Positions 1 through 11,651 are shown, counted from the first letter of the stretch. The stretch is 64,000 bases of DNA from Amorphochlora amoebiformis (GCA_054601695.1 BAAHQB010000077.1:682001-746000); one strand, 5' to 3'. Notes: generated by a model not told the origin, from the letters alone. Made by a program: numbers and translations.

Positions 1-16
1 CACATTGTAGTAATCT

Positions 17-53
<37 letters not shown>

Positions 54-131
54 GTATATGTATATACATATACATATATTTACAAAAATATATATAAACA
101 AACATGTACATAAGTATGTATATACATACAC

Positions 132-173
<42 letters not shown>

Positions 174-369
174 CATTTCAGGCAAGAGAGGGAGAGAGAG
201 AGAGAGACTGGAAATATATACATTTACACACACAACACATATATATATATATATATTATATATACATGTATATTTACATATATATATATATATCTTCAAT
301 TTGAATCTATCGAGAAGAAAGAGAGGAGAGAGAGGAGAGAAACGAGAGAGAGACAAGAGAGACAAGAGG

Positions 370-427
<58 letters not shown>

Positions 428-522
428 CAGAGAGAAGAGAGAGAGAGACAGAGAGAAGAGAGAGAGAGAGGGAGAGAGAGAAGTGTGCGTGAATGAGAGA
501 GAGAGAGAGAGTTGACAATTAC

Positions 523-554
<32 letters not shown>

Positions 555-591
555 GAATATATCTGAGTAAATTTATGTGTACATACACATG

Positions 592-631
<40 letters not shown>

Positions 632-646
632 TTTGGGCCTCCACAG

Positions 647-686
647 GAGTGTTTTATTAGCTTTCGTCTATTCATAAACACGGCGG
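647..686 (+). CDS. Possible isolated exon
   Basis: A 40-nt open segment after a CCACAG acceptor and before a GTCCCT donor reads ECFISFRLFINTA. No phase-matched partner exon was found, so this may be chance. The opposite strand is also open here. Confidence 0.2.
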
Positions 687-760
687 GTCCCTTTATATAT
701 AGTATATACCTATATATATATGTGAATATATATATATATATATATCAACTATAGATGTAC

Positions 761-825
<65 letters not shown>

Positions 826-916
826 TGCATGTATGTATGTATGTGTATACATGTATGTAAATATTTATCCATTTATTCTATATTCAATGTATATATATAT
901 ATACATATATACATAC

Positions 917-983
<67 letters not shown>

Positions 984-1271
984 TTACATACATGCATATT
1001 GATAGACACATATACTACATCATGCTATGTTTATATCTTTATATACATCTATGTCAATAAATATATCTAGATATATTATGTATATAATGTATATATCATA
1101 TCATATTAACAGTATCCTCGCATATTACACACAGAGAGAGAGGTTGGAAAACACACGAACGCACCTGTGTATATGTATATACATTTAGATATGATAGGCA
1201 TGTTCACCTGTTGATTGCTACATGTCCCGCATTGCGGAAAGAACCTAAATGATGTTAATATTTAATATATT

Positions 1272-1317
<46 letters not shown>

Positions 1318-1353
1318 GCATATCTACGTAGTATAAATCTATTTATATATTCT

Positions 1354-1389
<36 letters not shown>

Positions 1390-1821
1390 GTTAACACAGT
1401 GGTAGTGTGGACAGTGGTCCGATTAAAGTCTTTCCGAATTCTGATTTTAACTTTCCATGTTGCATGGCTACTTGCTCTTGACTAAACGAAGTGGGTACTG
1501 ATGTGTAAAATTAGGCGAGACATGTCGTGACGTCACCATGATATGGCGTGACGTCATGCTTTGTCATGGCACAACGAAAGCCCGTTACTAATGGGTACTG
1601 ACAGGTACCACCGGATGATACGATCTCCGAAAGATCTCCAGAATCTCCATCGATCTCGAGCGGTCTATATTAGGGCTACGATAACGTTTCGATACTGTAC
1701 AGACATCTACTCATCGAGCTGCGTTTACTGATGCTATCTGTAATATTGTATCTCTGCACGAACAATATATATATATATATATAATATATGCAATATACAT
1801 AGTATATATCTATTTATATAT

Positions 1822-1869
<48 letters not shown>

Positions 1870-1873
1870 GCAT

Positions 1874-1909
<36 letters not shown>

Positions 1910-2031
1910 TTTATATATATATATATATAGTACTAACATACCTTTGCGTGATAGCCAGGTTAAAAACATTTTCTAAAAAATTCTTTCGATTCTTTAATAC
2001 GTTTGAAAGTGGAGGCATATGGTCTCCTAAT

Positions 2032-2066
<35 letters not shown>

Positions 2067-2282
2067 GTTATACATCTACATTGTATGTATACTCGACATC
2101 CTCTCAAAAAGAGAGATACAAGAAAAACGTCAGATACAACAACAAATACAACAACAATACGTCAGAAAAACCGAACTAGGAAAAAAGACAGACAATGCGA
2201 AACATGCTTTCCACTAGGTTACGAGCCATGAAACACATATGGTTAGAGAAGCCTAAGACCACGGGAGGGAAAACATATGGCT

Positions 2283-2400
2283 CTAATCCTAACCCTAACC
2301 CTAACCCTACCCCTAACCCTAAGCGTAACCGAACTAACCTAACCTTGACCCTGACCCCACTCTAACCCTAACCCTATCTAACGTGTACCCTAACTCGGTC
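2283..2400 (+). repeat. Interstitial CCCTAA-like repeat
   Basis: Degenerate CCCTAA units with variants such as CCCTACC and CTAACCTAACC. The array is internal, flanked by (TA)n and island sequence, so it is not evidence of a chromosome end. Confidence 0.85.
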
Positions 2401-2405
2401 CCTAA

Positions 2406-2468
<63 letters not shown>

Positions 2469-2680
2469 TATATATGTATATATATATATATATTAAATAT
2501 ATATTAATATGTATATGTACATAATAATAATAATAGTAATAAATACATTGACAGTAATAGTTGTAATGATAATAACGATAATGATAACGTGGTGGTCTGT
2601 AAATATACACTGATCCAATATGTTCTCTCTCTCTCTCTCTCTCTCTCTCCACACACACACACACATATACATATACATAC

Positions 2681-2724
<44 letters not shown>

Positions 2725-2777
2725 TATATATATATATATATATATATTGTGCATATATACACATATATTGAATATAT

Positions 2778-2852
<75 letters not shown>

Positions 2853-3273
2853 GGGTTAGGGTCATCATAAGTACGGTAGAACTAATATTTTAGGATTAGG
2901 TTAGGTACTGGAGGTTAAGAGGGTTTGAATAGGTTATGTACCGTAAAACTTGATTGGATTTTGAATTCCGCAGGTATGGCAGCCATATTTTTTTCCCAGA
3001 CTTTAAATTGTTTATTTTTCAGATATTTCAGGTATGGATGTACACACTTGTATTATTTAGAAAGACAAACACATATATGTATATATACTATGTATATATA
3101 TGCTCTATATATATGTGTATATCTACTGTACACATATATACTGTATACATATATATATATATATGCATAATTGTATACATACAAATCTAACATAATATGG
3201 ACGCATGCAAACATTTATATATATATTTATATATATATATATATATGTATACATAATGTACATATATATATGT

Positions 3274-3339
<66 letters not shown>

Positions 3340-3349
3340 ATATATATAT

Positions 3350-3443
<94 letters not shown>

Positions 3444-3463
3444 CTCTTGAAGCTTTTTCTTAG

Positions 3464-3497
3464 CCGTCCCCTGGATGTATTCGAGCGCTGTTGCGAA
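3464..3497 (+). CDS. Gene A candidate exon
   Basis: After a TTTTTCTTAG acceptor, reads [10 protein letters not shown], then donor GTATAT; phase 1 in, 2 out. The reverse strand is open too ([14 protein letters not shown]). Confidence 0.35.
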
Positions 3498-3569
3498 GTA
3501 TATGTACATAGTATATATGTATATTTATATCTATATATGCATAATGTATATATGTACGCATATACGTAA

Positions 3570-3629
<60 letters not shown>

Positions 3630-3686
3630 GTGTGTATATATTTATATATATTATATTTATATATACATACATATGTATGTAACATG

Positions 3687-3721
<35 letters not shown>

Positions 3722-3791
3722 TTCACTCGCGGGCAGACTTCCCGTCCGCCGTGCGAACGCACCAGGAAACCTAGGCAATTAATGATATAAT

Positions 3792-3869
<78 letters not shown>

Positions 3870-3959
3870 AGAGCATGGTAAAGTACCAACATGGATTTAT
3901 GCATGTATGCAAGTGTATACACATACATATATAATGTACATATACATCTATGTATACAC

Positions 3960-4013
<54 letters not shown>

Positions 4014-4199
4014 TGTGTATGTGTATATATGAATGTAATATATATATATACACATATGTATATGTATGTGTATATACACCTCAAGTCGCTGGGAAGCACC
4101 ATTCGTAGTCTGCCTCCAAGTGCATACCTAAACAGATGAATATATACATTCACAAATATATATATACATATAACATAATATATATATATATATGTGTAC

Positions 4200-4237
<38 letters not shown>

Positions 4238-4519
4238 ATGCATATATATTCATTCATAAATAGATTATGTTAAAAATGTAAATATTAATACACACACACA
4301 TATATATATATATATATAAATATATATGTATATATATATATATGTATATATAAAATAATATATATATATATATATATATATATGTTATGATATGTGTATG
4401 TGTGTGTATATATATATATATATTATAAATATATATATTATTATACATACAGTTCCTGAAGCGAGCAGGTTATGATTCGACGAAAGGCGTGAGTACACGT
4501 ATATACATTATTGAAATAT

Positions 4520-4553
<34 letters not shown>

Positions 4554-4558
4554 TATAT

Positions 4559-4600
<42 letters not shown>

Positions 4601-4706
4601 AACTATATATAGTGCATACACAGTTCTTGAAGTGACCAGGTTATGATCCAAAGAAAGGCGTAAAAGAGTGTAAAAATATAAATATTTAGAAATTACACAC
4701 ACACAC

Positions 4707-4743
<37 letters not shown>

Positions 4744-4842
4744 TACATGTATATGTATATGTATATTGCATATATTATAACTATATATAGGATATACTGT
4801 TCCATGAAACGACCAGGTTATGATCCCAAGAAGGGCGCAAGT

Positions 4843-4898
<56 letters not shown>

Positions 4899-5080
4899 AC
4901 ATATATTACAACTATATATATTATATATAAAGTTCCATGAAGTGACCAGGTTATGATCCCAAGAATGGCGTAATACTCCCGATCTCGAAGGGGTAACATA
5001 TGAACCGAATTGCGGTAGTGCCTATTAGTATGCATGATATATATATATATATATATATATAATAATACATATATATATAT

Positions 5081-5152
<72 letters not shown>

Positions 5153-5169
5153 CATTATTTAACAATATC

Positions 5170-5219
<50 letters not shown>

Positions 5220-5627
5220 GTATGTGTACATACAACAGATATCTATTTATGTACTTATAAATAAATATATATATTTTTACATATTTATAAAGATAATTCA
5301 CATATTTACATACATTAAATATATTAGTAGACCTTGTATCTCGATTCTGAACAACGCGTTGCTTTCCATCACCAAATATATGAAAACCCTCGTTCTCTAT
5401 ATAACATTACATGTATATATGTGTATATGCATATATACATATGTAAACATGTATTATGTGTATATCTATATATGTATATATGTATATGTGTGTAGATATA
5501 TGTAAATATATATATGAATATATCCGTCATTCATTATAATAACCCTCGTTCTCTATATGTAATGATACATGCAAACCTGTACATATGCAAATATTGTGCG
5601 TATCTATACATAGATCATGTAAAAAGT

Positions 5628-5658
<31 letters not shown>

Positions 5659-6074
5659 AAATACATGTTTATTTATAATACGGTCCATCACCCATTATAT
5701 GAAACCCTCTTCCTTATAATACTACATGCACATATGTATGTACATATATTATATGTATATCTAAACCCATATTGCATATATTATATATATATATATATGT
5801 ATGTATATATGTGGTGTATATATATGTATACATTTACATAAGAGATAGAGAGGTTATACTCGCGAGTCCTATGGTGTTCGAAACAAACTTAGTTGTTTTC
5901 TCCCCCAGTTCCTCTCCGAAATTTGCTAAGGTTAAATATGACATGTATATTATATTTATGTATATATATATATATATTACATATATATATATATATATAT
6001 ATTATATATGTATATGTAGATATGTTATATAAATAGGTATATATGTATATTTAAATTTATAGGTATAATTTGAT

Positions 6075-6147
<73 letters not shown>

Positions 6148-6208
6148 TATATTATATATATATATATACATATATGTACATTTCAAATATATATATATAT
6201 TATATATT

Positions 6209-6242
<34 letters not shown>

Positions 6243-6911
6243 GGTATATGAATGTGTATTCATTTCATATACAACTCACAGGCGAGAAGTGACGCACAAG
6301 CAATGGAAACAGCCCCAGCAACTGGTGCGGCTGGCGTAGCTAAGATAGGGTTAGGTTTACACTTAGGATTAGATTATTCAGCGTGTCTTAGCCCTACTGC
6401 TATGCTGGGAGACCTCAGCAGATCGCGGTTACAATTAGGGTGAGGGTTACAGTTAGGGCTCCGGTTAATGTTAAGATCTGATTATTCAGCATGTCTTAGG
6501 GTTAGAGTTGTAGTTAGGGTTAGGGTTATTGGGTAGGCACACAGCTAGGGTTAGAGTTACTGTTAGGGCTAGGGTTACTGTTAGGGTTAGGGTTACTGTT
6601 AGGGTTAGGGTTACAGTTAGGGTTAGGGTTACTGTCTGGGTTCGGGTTAGGGTTTGAGTTATTTTTAGTTAGTGTTGAGCGGGTTACAGTTAGGGTTCTG
6701 TTACTGTAAGGGTTAGGGTAACGGTTGGGGTTTGAGTTAGGGTTAGATTCCAATGAGAGTTACACTTATCGACGGTTAAGGTTAGGTTAGGTTAGAATTG
6801 AAATTAAGGTTAGGGTTAGGGTTGAAATTAGAATGGATTAGGTTGGAGTGATGAGCGCCCTGTGGATTGGGGTTGGGGTTAGAGTTTGGTTTCGGTTTGG
6901 GGTTGTATATG

Positions 6912-6962
<51 letters not shown>

Positions 6963-7059
6963 ATTTTATGTACAATTATACAGAATTATAAAGATATATA
7001 TATATATATATATGTATACATATATATATATGTATGTATGTATATATATATATATATCA

Positions 7060-7111
<52 letters not shown>

Positions 7112-7236
7112 ATATCTACTACATCACACCACCCTGATATTATATTTCAACACCCAAATCCCGTAACCTATTATAACATAATACCGTAAACTCATAACCT
7201 GCAGATATTTGCATCGCAGCATATACATGATGCGTT
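3464..7236 (+). CDS. Gene A: tentative multi-exon gene, function unknown
   Basis: Seven short open segments chain in phase on the + strand: 3464-3497, 4086-4104, 4453-4488, 5331-5412, 5893-5930, 6282-6335 and 7205-7236. Segments read include [29 protein letters not shown] and [18 protein letters not shown]. No domain was recognised. Start and stop are not seen. Each exon is short and some islands are also open on the - strand (for example 4084-4131 and 7140-7283), so the chain could be partly chance. The best support is that the copies next to two of these exons look like decayed versions of them: the segments at 4453 and 5331 keep both splice sites and frame while neighbouring copies have lost them. 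Confidence 0.4.
4086..4104 (+). CDS. Gene A candidate microexon
   Basis: 19 nt reading RWEAPF between CTCAAG and GTAGTC; phase 2 in, 0 out. A competing - strand reading over 4084-4131 is open with its own acceptor and donor, so this is weak. Confidence 0.25.
4453..4488 (+). CDS. Gene A exon, intact copy of a four-copy array
   Basis: 36 nt reading [12 protein letters not shown], acceptor ACATACAG, donor GTGAGT, phase 0 on both sides. Only this frame is open. Three diverged copies follow at 4624, 4800 and 4933. Confidence 0.5.
4624..4659 (+). pseudogene. Decayed exon copy 2
   Basis: Aligns without gaps to 4453-4488 but has TGA at codon 4 in the reading frame and a weak GTAAAA donor; the acceptor CACAG is kept. 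Confidence 0.6.
4800..4836 (+). pseudogene. Decayed exon copy 3
   Basis: Carries one inserted base (37 nt), an acceptor altered to CTG and a donor altered to GCAAGT. Confidence 0.6.
4933..4969 (+). pseudogene. Decayed exon copy 4
   Basis: Shares the one-base insertion of copy 3; has AAAG at the acceptor position, a TGA, and a GTAATA donor. Confidence 0.6.
5331..5412 (+). CDS. Gene A exon, first of three tandem copies
   Basis: 82 nt, acceptor ATTAGTAG, donor GTATAT, phase 0 in, 1 out. Reads [17 protein letters not shown] and ends [10 protein letters not shown]. Diverged copies of its 3' part and following intron start near 5525 and 5682. Confidence 0.45.
5520..5780 (+). repeat. Two diverged copies of the 5331 exon region
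   Basis: Segments near 5525 (still readable as [11 protein letters not shown]) and near 5682 (reads [11 protein letters not shown] then stop) match the exon 3' half, and the flanking ACATGTATATGT-type intron sequence is copied too. Unit length is roughly 165 bp. Confidence 0.6.
5893..5930 (+). CDS. Gene A candidate exon
   Basis: 38 nt reading [12 protein letters not shown], acceptor AAACTTAG, donor GTTAAA; phase 1 in, 0 out. Confidence 0.4.
6282..6335 (+). CDS. Gene A candidate exon
   Basis: 54 nt reading [18 protein letters not shown], acceptor CTCACAG, donor GTAGCT; phase 0 on both sides. Alanine-rich, with no TA content, unlike its flanks. Confidence 0.45.
6340..6905 (+). repeat. TTAGGG-like repeat block
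   Basis: Degenerate TTAGGG with frequent GTTACTGTTAGGG and TTACAGTTAGGG variants and two copies of a TCAGATTATTCAGC-like motif (about 6368 and 6478). That motif recurs at 42878-42895 beside another TTAGGG block. No gene seen. Confidence 0.85.
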
Positions 7237-7283
7237 GTAAGCACCGCACTCGCGAAGGTCGCAGCGGCGCCGGCAGCAGCCTG
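7140..7283 (-). CDS. Alternative - strand open segment
   Basis: After a TTTTTGTCAG acceptor the - strand is open for about 46 codons, starting [18 protein letters not shown] and ending at a stop near 7140. It overlaps the + strand exon at 7205, so at most one of the two is right. Confidence 0.3.
   Translation of the reverse strand, partial: QAAAGAAATFASAVLTTHHVYAAMQISAGYEFTVLCYNRLRDLGVEI
7205..7236 (+). CDS. Gene A candidate exon
   Basis: 32 nt reading [10 protein letters not shown] between CCTGCAG and a strong GTAAGC donor; phase 0 in, 2 out. The - strand of 7140-7283 is also open (see next entry). Confidence 0.35.
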
Positions 7284-7357
7284 ACAAAAAGCGATTAATT
7301 GTATAAAAAAAGTGTTGATACATGTATTTATATGTAAATGTATATGTGTGTGCATAC

Positions 7358-7523
<166 letters not shown>

Positions 7524-7649
7524 TGAACATGTGTGTATTGTATATGTATACATGATATTAATCGAGCGTCTAGCATGCTCTTACTATCTACGGAATTTTC
7601 ATGTACACATACGTTCAACGAGCAACATCTCTGGCTGTCATGCACTCTG

Positions 7650-7875
7650 CATACATATCAGAGGCCTGAACACATGTTTTCACATTCTGTAAACACCCTT
7701 GGACTAAACCCAGAAACGGCTCTCAAACCAAACCCAACATCCAAATGGCAGCATACGTGCTTCCAGGGCTCTGAAACACCCATACACGTGTGACCACGGC
7801 CGAAATACATGCTCTCACAGCCCTCAAATACAAATTTACATATAGATGCGACCTGAATGCTTTCACATATTTATC
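7650..7875 (+). repeat. Degenerate minisatellite, about 50-60 bp unit
   Basis: Repeated segments near 7658, 7716, 7768, 7820 and 7848 share a GGCCCTGAAACACAT-like core, three of them preceded by CAG. The AG-core arrangement could be decayed exon copies, but no intact one was found. Confidence 0.5.
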
Positions 7876-8108
7876 CCGTTGATATTCAATGCCGACATTT
7901 CTGGAGTTTTCTTTCTATTTTTCGGGCCATCTGACCGTACCGTTGAGATCTCCTGAACGCTTTTGATGTCGACTTTCTGTCTGGTGCCAAAAACAAGCCC
8001 CACCATAACCGTGAACCAGACGATTCGAAGATTCATCTCCCTCCGGCCTCCACGGCCCCAGCGGAACCCAAGACCTTCCTCCGATAATTTATAATCTCGG
8101 GAGGACAT
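7863..8108 (-). CDS. Open frame with hydrophobic N-terminal segment, uncertain
   Basis: 81-codon ATG-to-TGA frame in non-repetitive sequence. An internal ATG gives MNLRIVWFTVMVGLVFG, which resembles a signal peptide, followed by a polar region. A possible GTACGG donor lies after VQEIST. The + strand is also partly open. No homology recognised and no neighbouring exon fits securely. Confidence 0.3.
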   Translation of the reverse strand: MSSRDYKLSEEGLGFRWGRGGRREMNLRIVWFTVMVGLVFGTRQKVDIKSVQEISTVRSDGPKNRKKTPEMSALNINGINM

Positions 8109-8225
8109 GGGCGGGACATAGTGTACGCAGTCACGCTGAGTGACTACGGAAATTTCAAAGAGACCAGCGGAATGGCGCGAATGTCAGGGATCGTTCCATG
8201 CATTTCACAGAGAATTCAACAACCC

Positions 8226-8294
8226 GGCGTGCCCAGGGGATCTGGTCCACCGCTTCCGAAGCGGTGGTCGAGGGTTCGAGTCCCTCGCATGCCT
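8226..8294 (+). tRNA. tRNA-Arg(CCG), short
   Basis: Acceptor GGCGTGC pairs with GCATGCC; the anticodon stem ACCGC/GCGGT encloses loop TTCCGAA (anticodon CCG); the T arm GAGGG/CCCTC has loop TTCGAGT. At 69 nt the D-arm region is reduced and positions 8-9 are not clearly present, so it may be degenerate. Confidence 0.7.
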
Positions 8295-8309
8295 TAAAAA
8301 CTCATGCAA

Positions 8310-8382
8310 GCAGTTCTAGTGTAACTTGGTCGCACAAGGGTCTGATAAGCCCTTAGTCTCGGTTCAAATCCGAGGAGCTGCA
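8310..8382 (+). tRNA. tRNA-Ile(GAT)
   Basis: 73 nt. Acceptor GCAGTTC with GAGCTGC; anticodon stem AGGGT/GCCCT with loop CTGATAA (anticodon GAT); perfect T stem CTCGG/CCGAG with loop TTCAAAT. Near-duplicate of the copy at 8474-8546. GAT for Ile is usual in bacteria and organelles but unusual in eukaryotic cytosolic sets. Confidence 0.85.
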
Positions 8383-8394
8383 TGAATTTCAACA

Positions 8395-8469
8395 CACCCG
8401 TTGGTCTAGCCTGGTGATGATACTCGGTTTTCAACCGCAGAGACGTGGGTTCAAATCCTACACGGGTGA
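8395..8469 (+). tRNA. tRNA-Glu(TTC)
   Basis: Acceptor CACCCGT with ACGGGTG; TGGTCTAGC D-arm start; loop TTTTCAA gives anticodon TTC; T loop TTCAAAT. The anticodon stem CTCGG/CCGCAG needs a bulged C, so function is less certain. Confidence 0.7.
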
Positions 8470-8473
8470 TGAA

Positions 8474-8546
8474 GCAGTTCTAGTGTAATTTGGTAGCACA
8501 AGGGTATGATAAGCCCTTAATCTCGGTTCAAATCCGGGGAGCTGCA
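8474..8546 (+). tRNA. tRNA-Ile(GAT), second copy
   Basis: Differs from 8310-8382 by a few bases. The anticodon loop is ATGATAA, still GAT. T stem CTCGG/CCGGG includes one G-U pair. Confidence 0.8.
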
Positions 8547-8557
8547 TAAACTTCTCT

Positions 8558-8629
8558 GCGGGGTTCGTATAATGGATATTACCTCGGGTTGTGACCCCGG
8601 AAATCTGAGTTCAATTCTCAGGCCTCGCT
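8558..8629 (+). tRNA. tRNA-His(GTG)
   Basis: 72 nt. Acceptor GCGGGGT with GCCTCGC; D arm TTCGTATAATGGATATTAC as in eukaryotic tRNA-His; anticodon loop TTGTGAC (GTG); T arm CTGAG/CTCAG with loop TTCAATT. Confidence 0.85.
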
Positions 8630-8634
8630 TCTTA

Positions 8635-8640
8635 TTTTTT
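8635..8640 (+). terminator. Possible RNA polymerase III terminator
   Basis: A run of six T six bases after the last tRNA of the cluster. No comparable T run follows the first four tRNAs, which fits a single polycistronic transcript. Confidence 0.45.
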
Positions 8641-8673
8641 GGTCCAAAATTTCCGGGCTTTGATATAAATACA

Positions 8674-9595
<922 letters not shown>

Positions 9596-10100
9596 GTATA
9601 GTACTGGCATGTGATAGTGTATACTAGATAATTACATCCTTAAACCGGATGAGGGACTTATGAGTAGTATCTCTATGATATCTAGACTGGTATGACCGGG
9701 GTGCTATGATACCGTCATTGATACCGGAATACTATGTATAGCTTCTAGAAGAATTAAAGAGTCGATAATACTTGTAAGGAGTCATACAGCAGTACTAACT
9801 AGACTAATGATAGGCTTGATAGCTAATCGGTAATATGTCAAGGTATTACTCACAGGCCGTGACGGTTTCAATTCGTTGTGGAAGTAATCACTTGTTGATA
9901 ACTTAATCGCGCCATGTGTTGCATTCGCATACACACAATATATTCATTCATAGCCACCACAAGATACAAATATATTGTGTGTAAATGAATGGGCATGTGT
10001 TCCAACAACATGTACTGGTTGAACTAGATGTACGTGTTCCAACTCGGGATGCATATAACGGAGATCCCAAGAACTTGAGGTTCCGAGGCTTATTCTAGCA
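9596..10100. other. Non-repetitive, CTAG-containing segment
   Basis: About 500 bp of mixed sequence downstream of gene B's stop codon, with several CTAG sites at 9620-9850 and a direct repeat GTGTTCCAAC near 9998 and 10033. No supported exon; probably intergenic. Confidence 0.5.
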
Positions 10101-10166
10101 TCAAAGAGAATCTGGCCCCTTAACTTCGCCGTCGCTTAGGTCATCCTCCAGTAGATCAGCCTCGTC
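10101..10166 (-). CDS. Gene B terminal exon
   Basis: 66 nt, acceptor GTTATTTGCAG, reads [20 protein letters not shown] and ends in TGA (10101-10103). Strongly acidic tail. Confidence 0.75.
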   Translation of the reverse strand, partial: DEADLLEDDLSDGEVKGPDSL

Positions 10167-10319
10167 CTGCAAATAACATTCACAATTGTATTAGCCTGAT
10201 GATTTACGTATATAATTTACTAACGTCATTTTTATTATTGTTACTACTGTTATCATTATTAGTATTGTGTTACTACTACTAGCATGTATATGCATATATG
10301 CATATATACATATATATGT

Positions 10320-10372
<53 letters not shown>

Positions 10373-10431
10373 GGATTTACAGTATATCTGAAGATATGCA
10401 GAGTGTATATGTATAATACACATCCATACAT

Positions 10432-10503
<72 letters not shown>

Positions 10504-11353
10504 ATCCTTTTTTAAAGATATATAATTATTCACATGTATATTTACATACATACATGTTAGTAGTTTTCTATGTATCGGCATGATGTTATATACTTATCAC
10601 CTCCTCCTCACAAACAACGTCATTCGGAACCTGATTGTTAGCCGGTGAAAATGAGTGTTAGCATTATGACGAAGTTAATCTTTTGATTGTCGTTGTATGG
10701 CAAAAGCCTGCTTACTTTATTCCAGACGACATCGTTAGGAATCTCACTCGAAATCGAATATAGCCTTTAAAATGACGTAGAGTTATTATTATTATTAATA
10801 TCTATGAGTAGTGGTTGCTAGTGTTATTATTCTTAATACTTTTTTTCTTTATTACAGTACACATGTATTTTTATAAATGTATACATACACACACATATAT
10901 ATATATATATATTTATATATATGTATAAATATTTGTATTTACATTATATCTAAGCACATGCATGCAAACGAGATGTTCTCACCGAAATCCACCCCCCAAA
11001 AGAGAGCAAAGAACATAACCCTCCCACGACACCATTCGGGGCTCCTGATTGGCAAGAGAAAGTTAGGATTAAGGGTATGGATAAGGATTGCTCAATTCAG
11101 TTAGGGTTGCGGTAAGAAATCGTCGAGTCAGGGGTGGGATAGACGGGTGGATTAGAAGGGGGAATTTGAAAGTTAGAGCGCGTAGAGTTTGGTTGGAGGC
11201 TCCAGGGACAACCGAGGAATAAGAAGAATAGAAAGATTCATACATATATACACATACGTACAAACTATAGAATATATTCCAGTTATAATATCATCGTAAA
11301 AAGGACGCTGAAAATCACCATGGTAGAGTATTATATATAGCCGATATATATAT

Positions 11354-11385
<32 letters not shown>

Positions 11386-11465
11386 ATATAATATATATAT
11401 ATATAATATAATATATATATATATATATGTATATAATATAATATACACATATATAAAATATATAT

Positions 11466-11533
<68 letters not shown>

Positions 11534-11603
11534 CATATATCATATGCATATATGTATGTACAATTATTACACTATTGGGTATACAATACCATCGAAAAAA
11601 GGA
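10101..11603 (-). CDS. Gene B: 3' part of an unrecognised - strand gene
   Basis: Read right to left, exons 10983-11044, 10716-10764, 10601-10630 and 10101-10166 chain in phase (0 to 2, 2 to 0, 0 to 0, 0 to stop TGA). They read [46 protein letters not shown] and an acidic C-terminus [20 protein letters not shown]. All splice sites are good (CAATCAG, GTGAGA, GTAAGC, TTTGCAG). Adjacent exons share a [IV]PNDVV[WC] motif, suggesting exon duplication. Further upstream candidates are at 11266-11307 and 11573-11603. I do not recognise the family. The 5' end is not found. Confidence 0.7.
10601..10630 (-). CDS. Gene B exon
   Basis: 30 nt, reads [10 protein letters not shown], acceptor CTAACAATCAG, donor GTGATA; phase 0 both sides. 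Confidence 0.7.
10716..10764 (-). CDS. Gene B exon
   Basis: 49 nt, reads [16 protein letters not shown], acceptor TTTTAAAG, donor GTAAGC; phase 2 in, 0 out. Confidence 0.7.
10983..11044 (-). CDS. Gene B exon
   Basis: 62 nt, reads [20 protein letters not shown], acceptor TTGCCAATCAG, donor GTGAGA; phase 0 in, 2 out. Confidence 0.7.
11145..11199 (-). CDS. Gene B possible exon
   Basis: 55 nt reading [18 protein letters not shown] after a pyrimidine-rich CCCTGGAG acceptor; phase 2 in, 0 out fits the next exon. The GTCTAT donor is weak. Confidence 0.3.
11266..11307 (-). CDS. Gene B candidate exon, duplicated
   Basis: 42 nt reading [14 protein letters not shown], acceptor GATTTTCAG, donor GTTTGT; phase 0 both sides. 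Related to 11573-11603. Confidence 0.4.
11573..11603 (-). CDS. Gene B candidate exon, duplicate
   Basis: 31 nt reading [10 protein letters not shown], acceptor TCTTCACAG, donor GTGTAA; phase 2 in, 0 out. The surrounding 75 bp matches that around 11266-11307. Confidence 0.4.
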
Positions 11604-11649
11604 CTGTGAAGACGACCATTGCAGAGTAGCATAGGACGCCGATAGCAGT

Positions 11650-11651
11650 CT

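Larger units (their letters stand above)
1..3460. repeat. Microsatellite-rich stretch without a convincing gene
   Basis: Mostly (TA)n with a GA-rich tract at about 300-515, CT at 2622-2650, and AAT/GAT-type triplets at 2520-2590. Non-repetitive islands lie at 620-700, 1080-1260, 1385-1745, 1930-2220 and 2870-3060. Only weak exon candidates were found in them, at 647-686 and 2099-2150. The island at 1385-1745 is discussed under findings. Confidence 0.7.

Noticed and set aside
2283-2400. Chromosome end
   Set aside because: TTAGGG/CCCTAA blocks occur in both orientations at more than a dozen internal sites inside gene models; they are interstitial.
52-3778. Long open frames of alternating Tyr/Ile (and Arg/Glu near 300-515)
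   Set aside because: They are translations of (TA)n and (GA)n microsatellite, open in several frames and on both strands; no coding evidence.
6526-6753. [10 protein letters not shown] frame (and GLGLGL-type frames near 45540 and 59098)
   Set aside because: Translation of TTAGGG/CCCTAA-like repeats.
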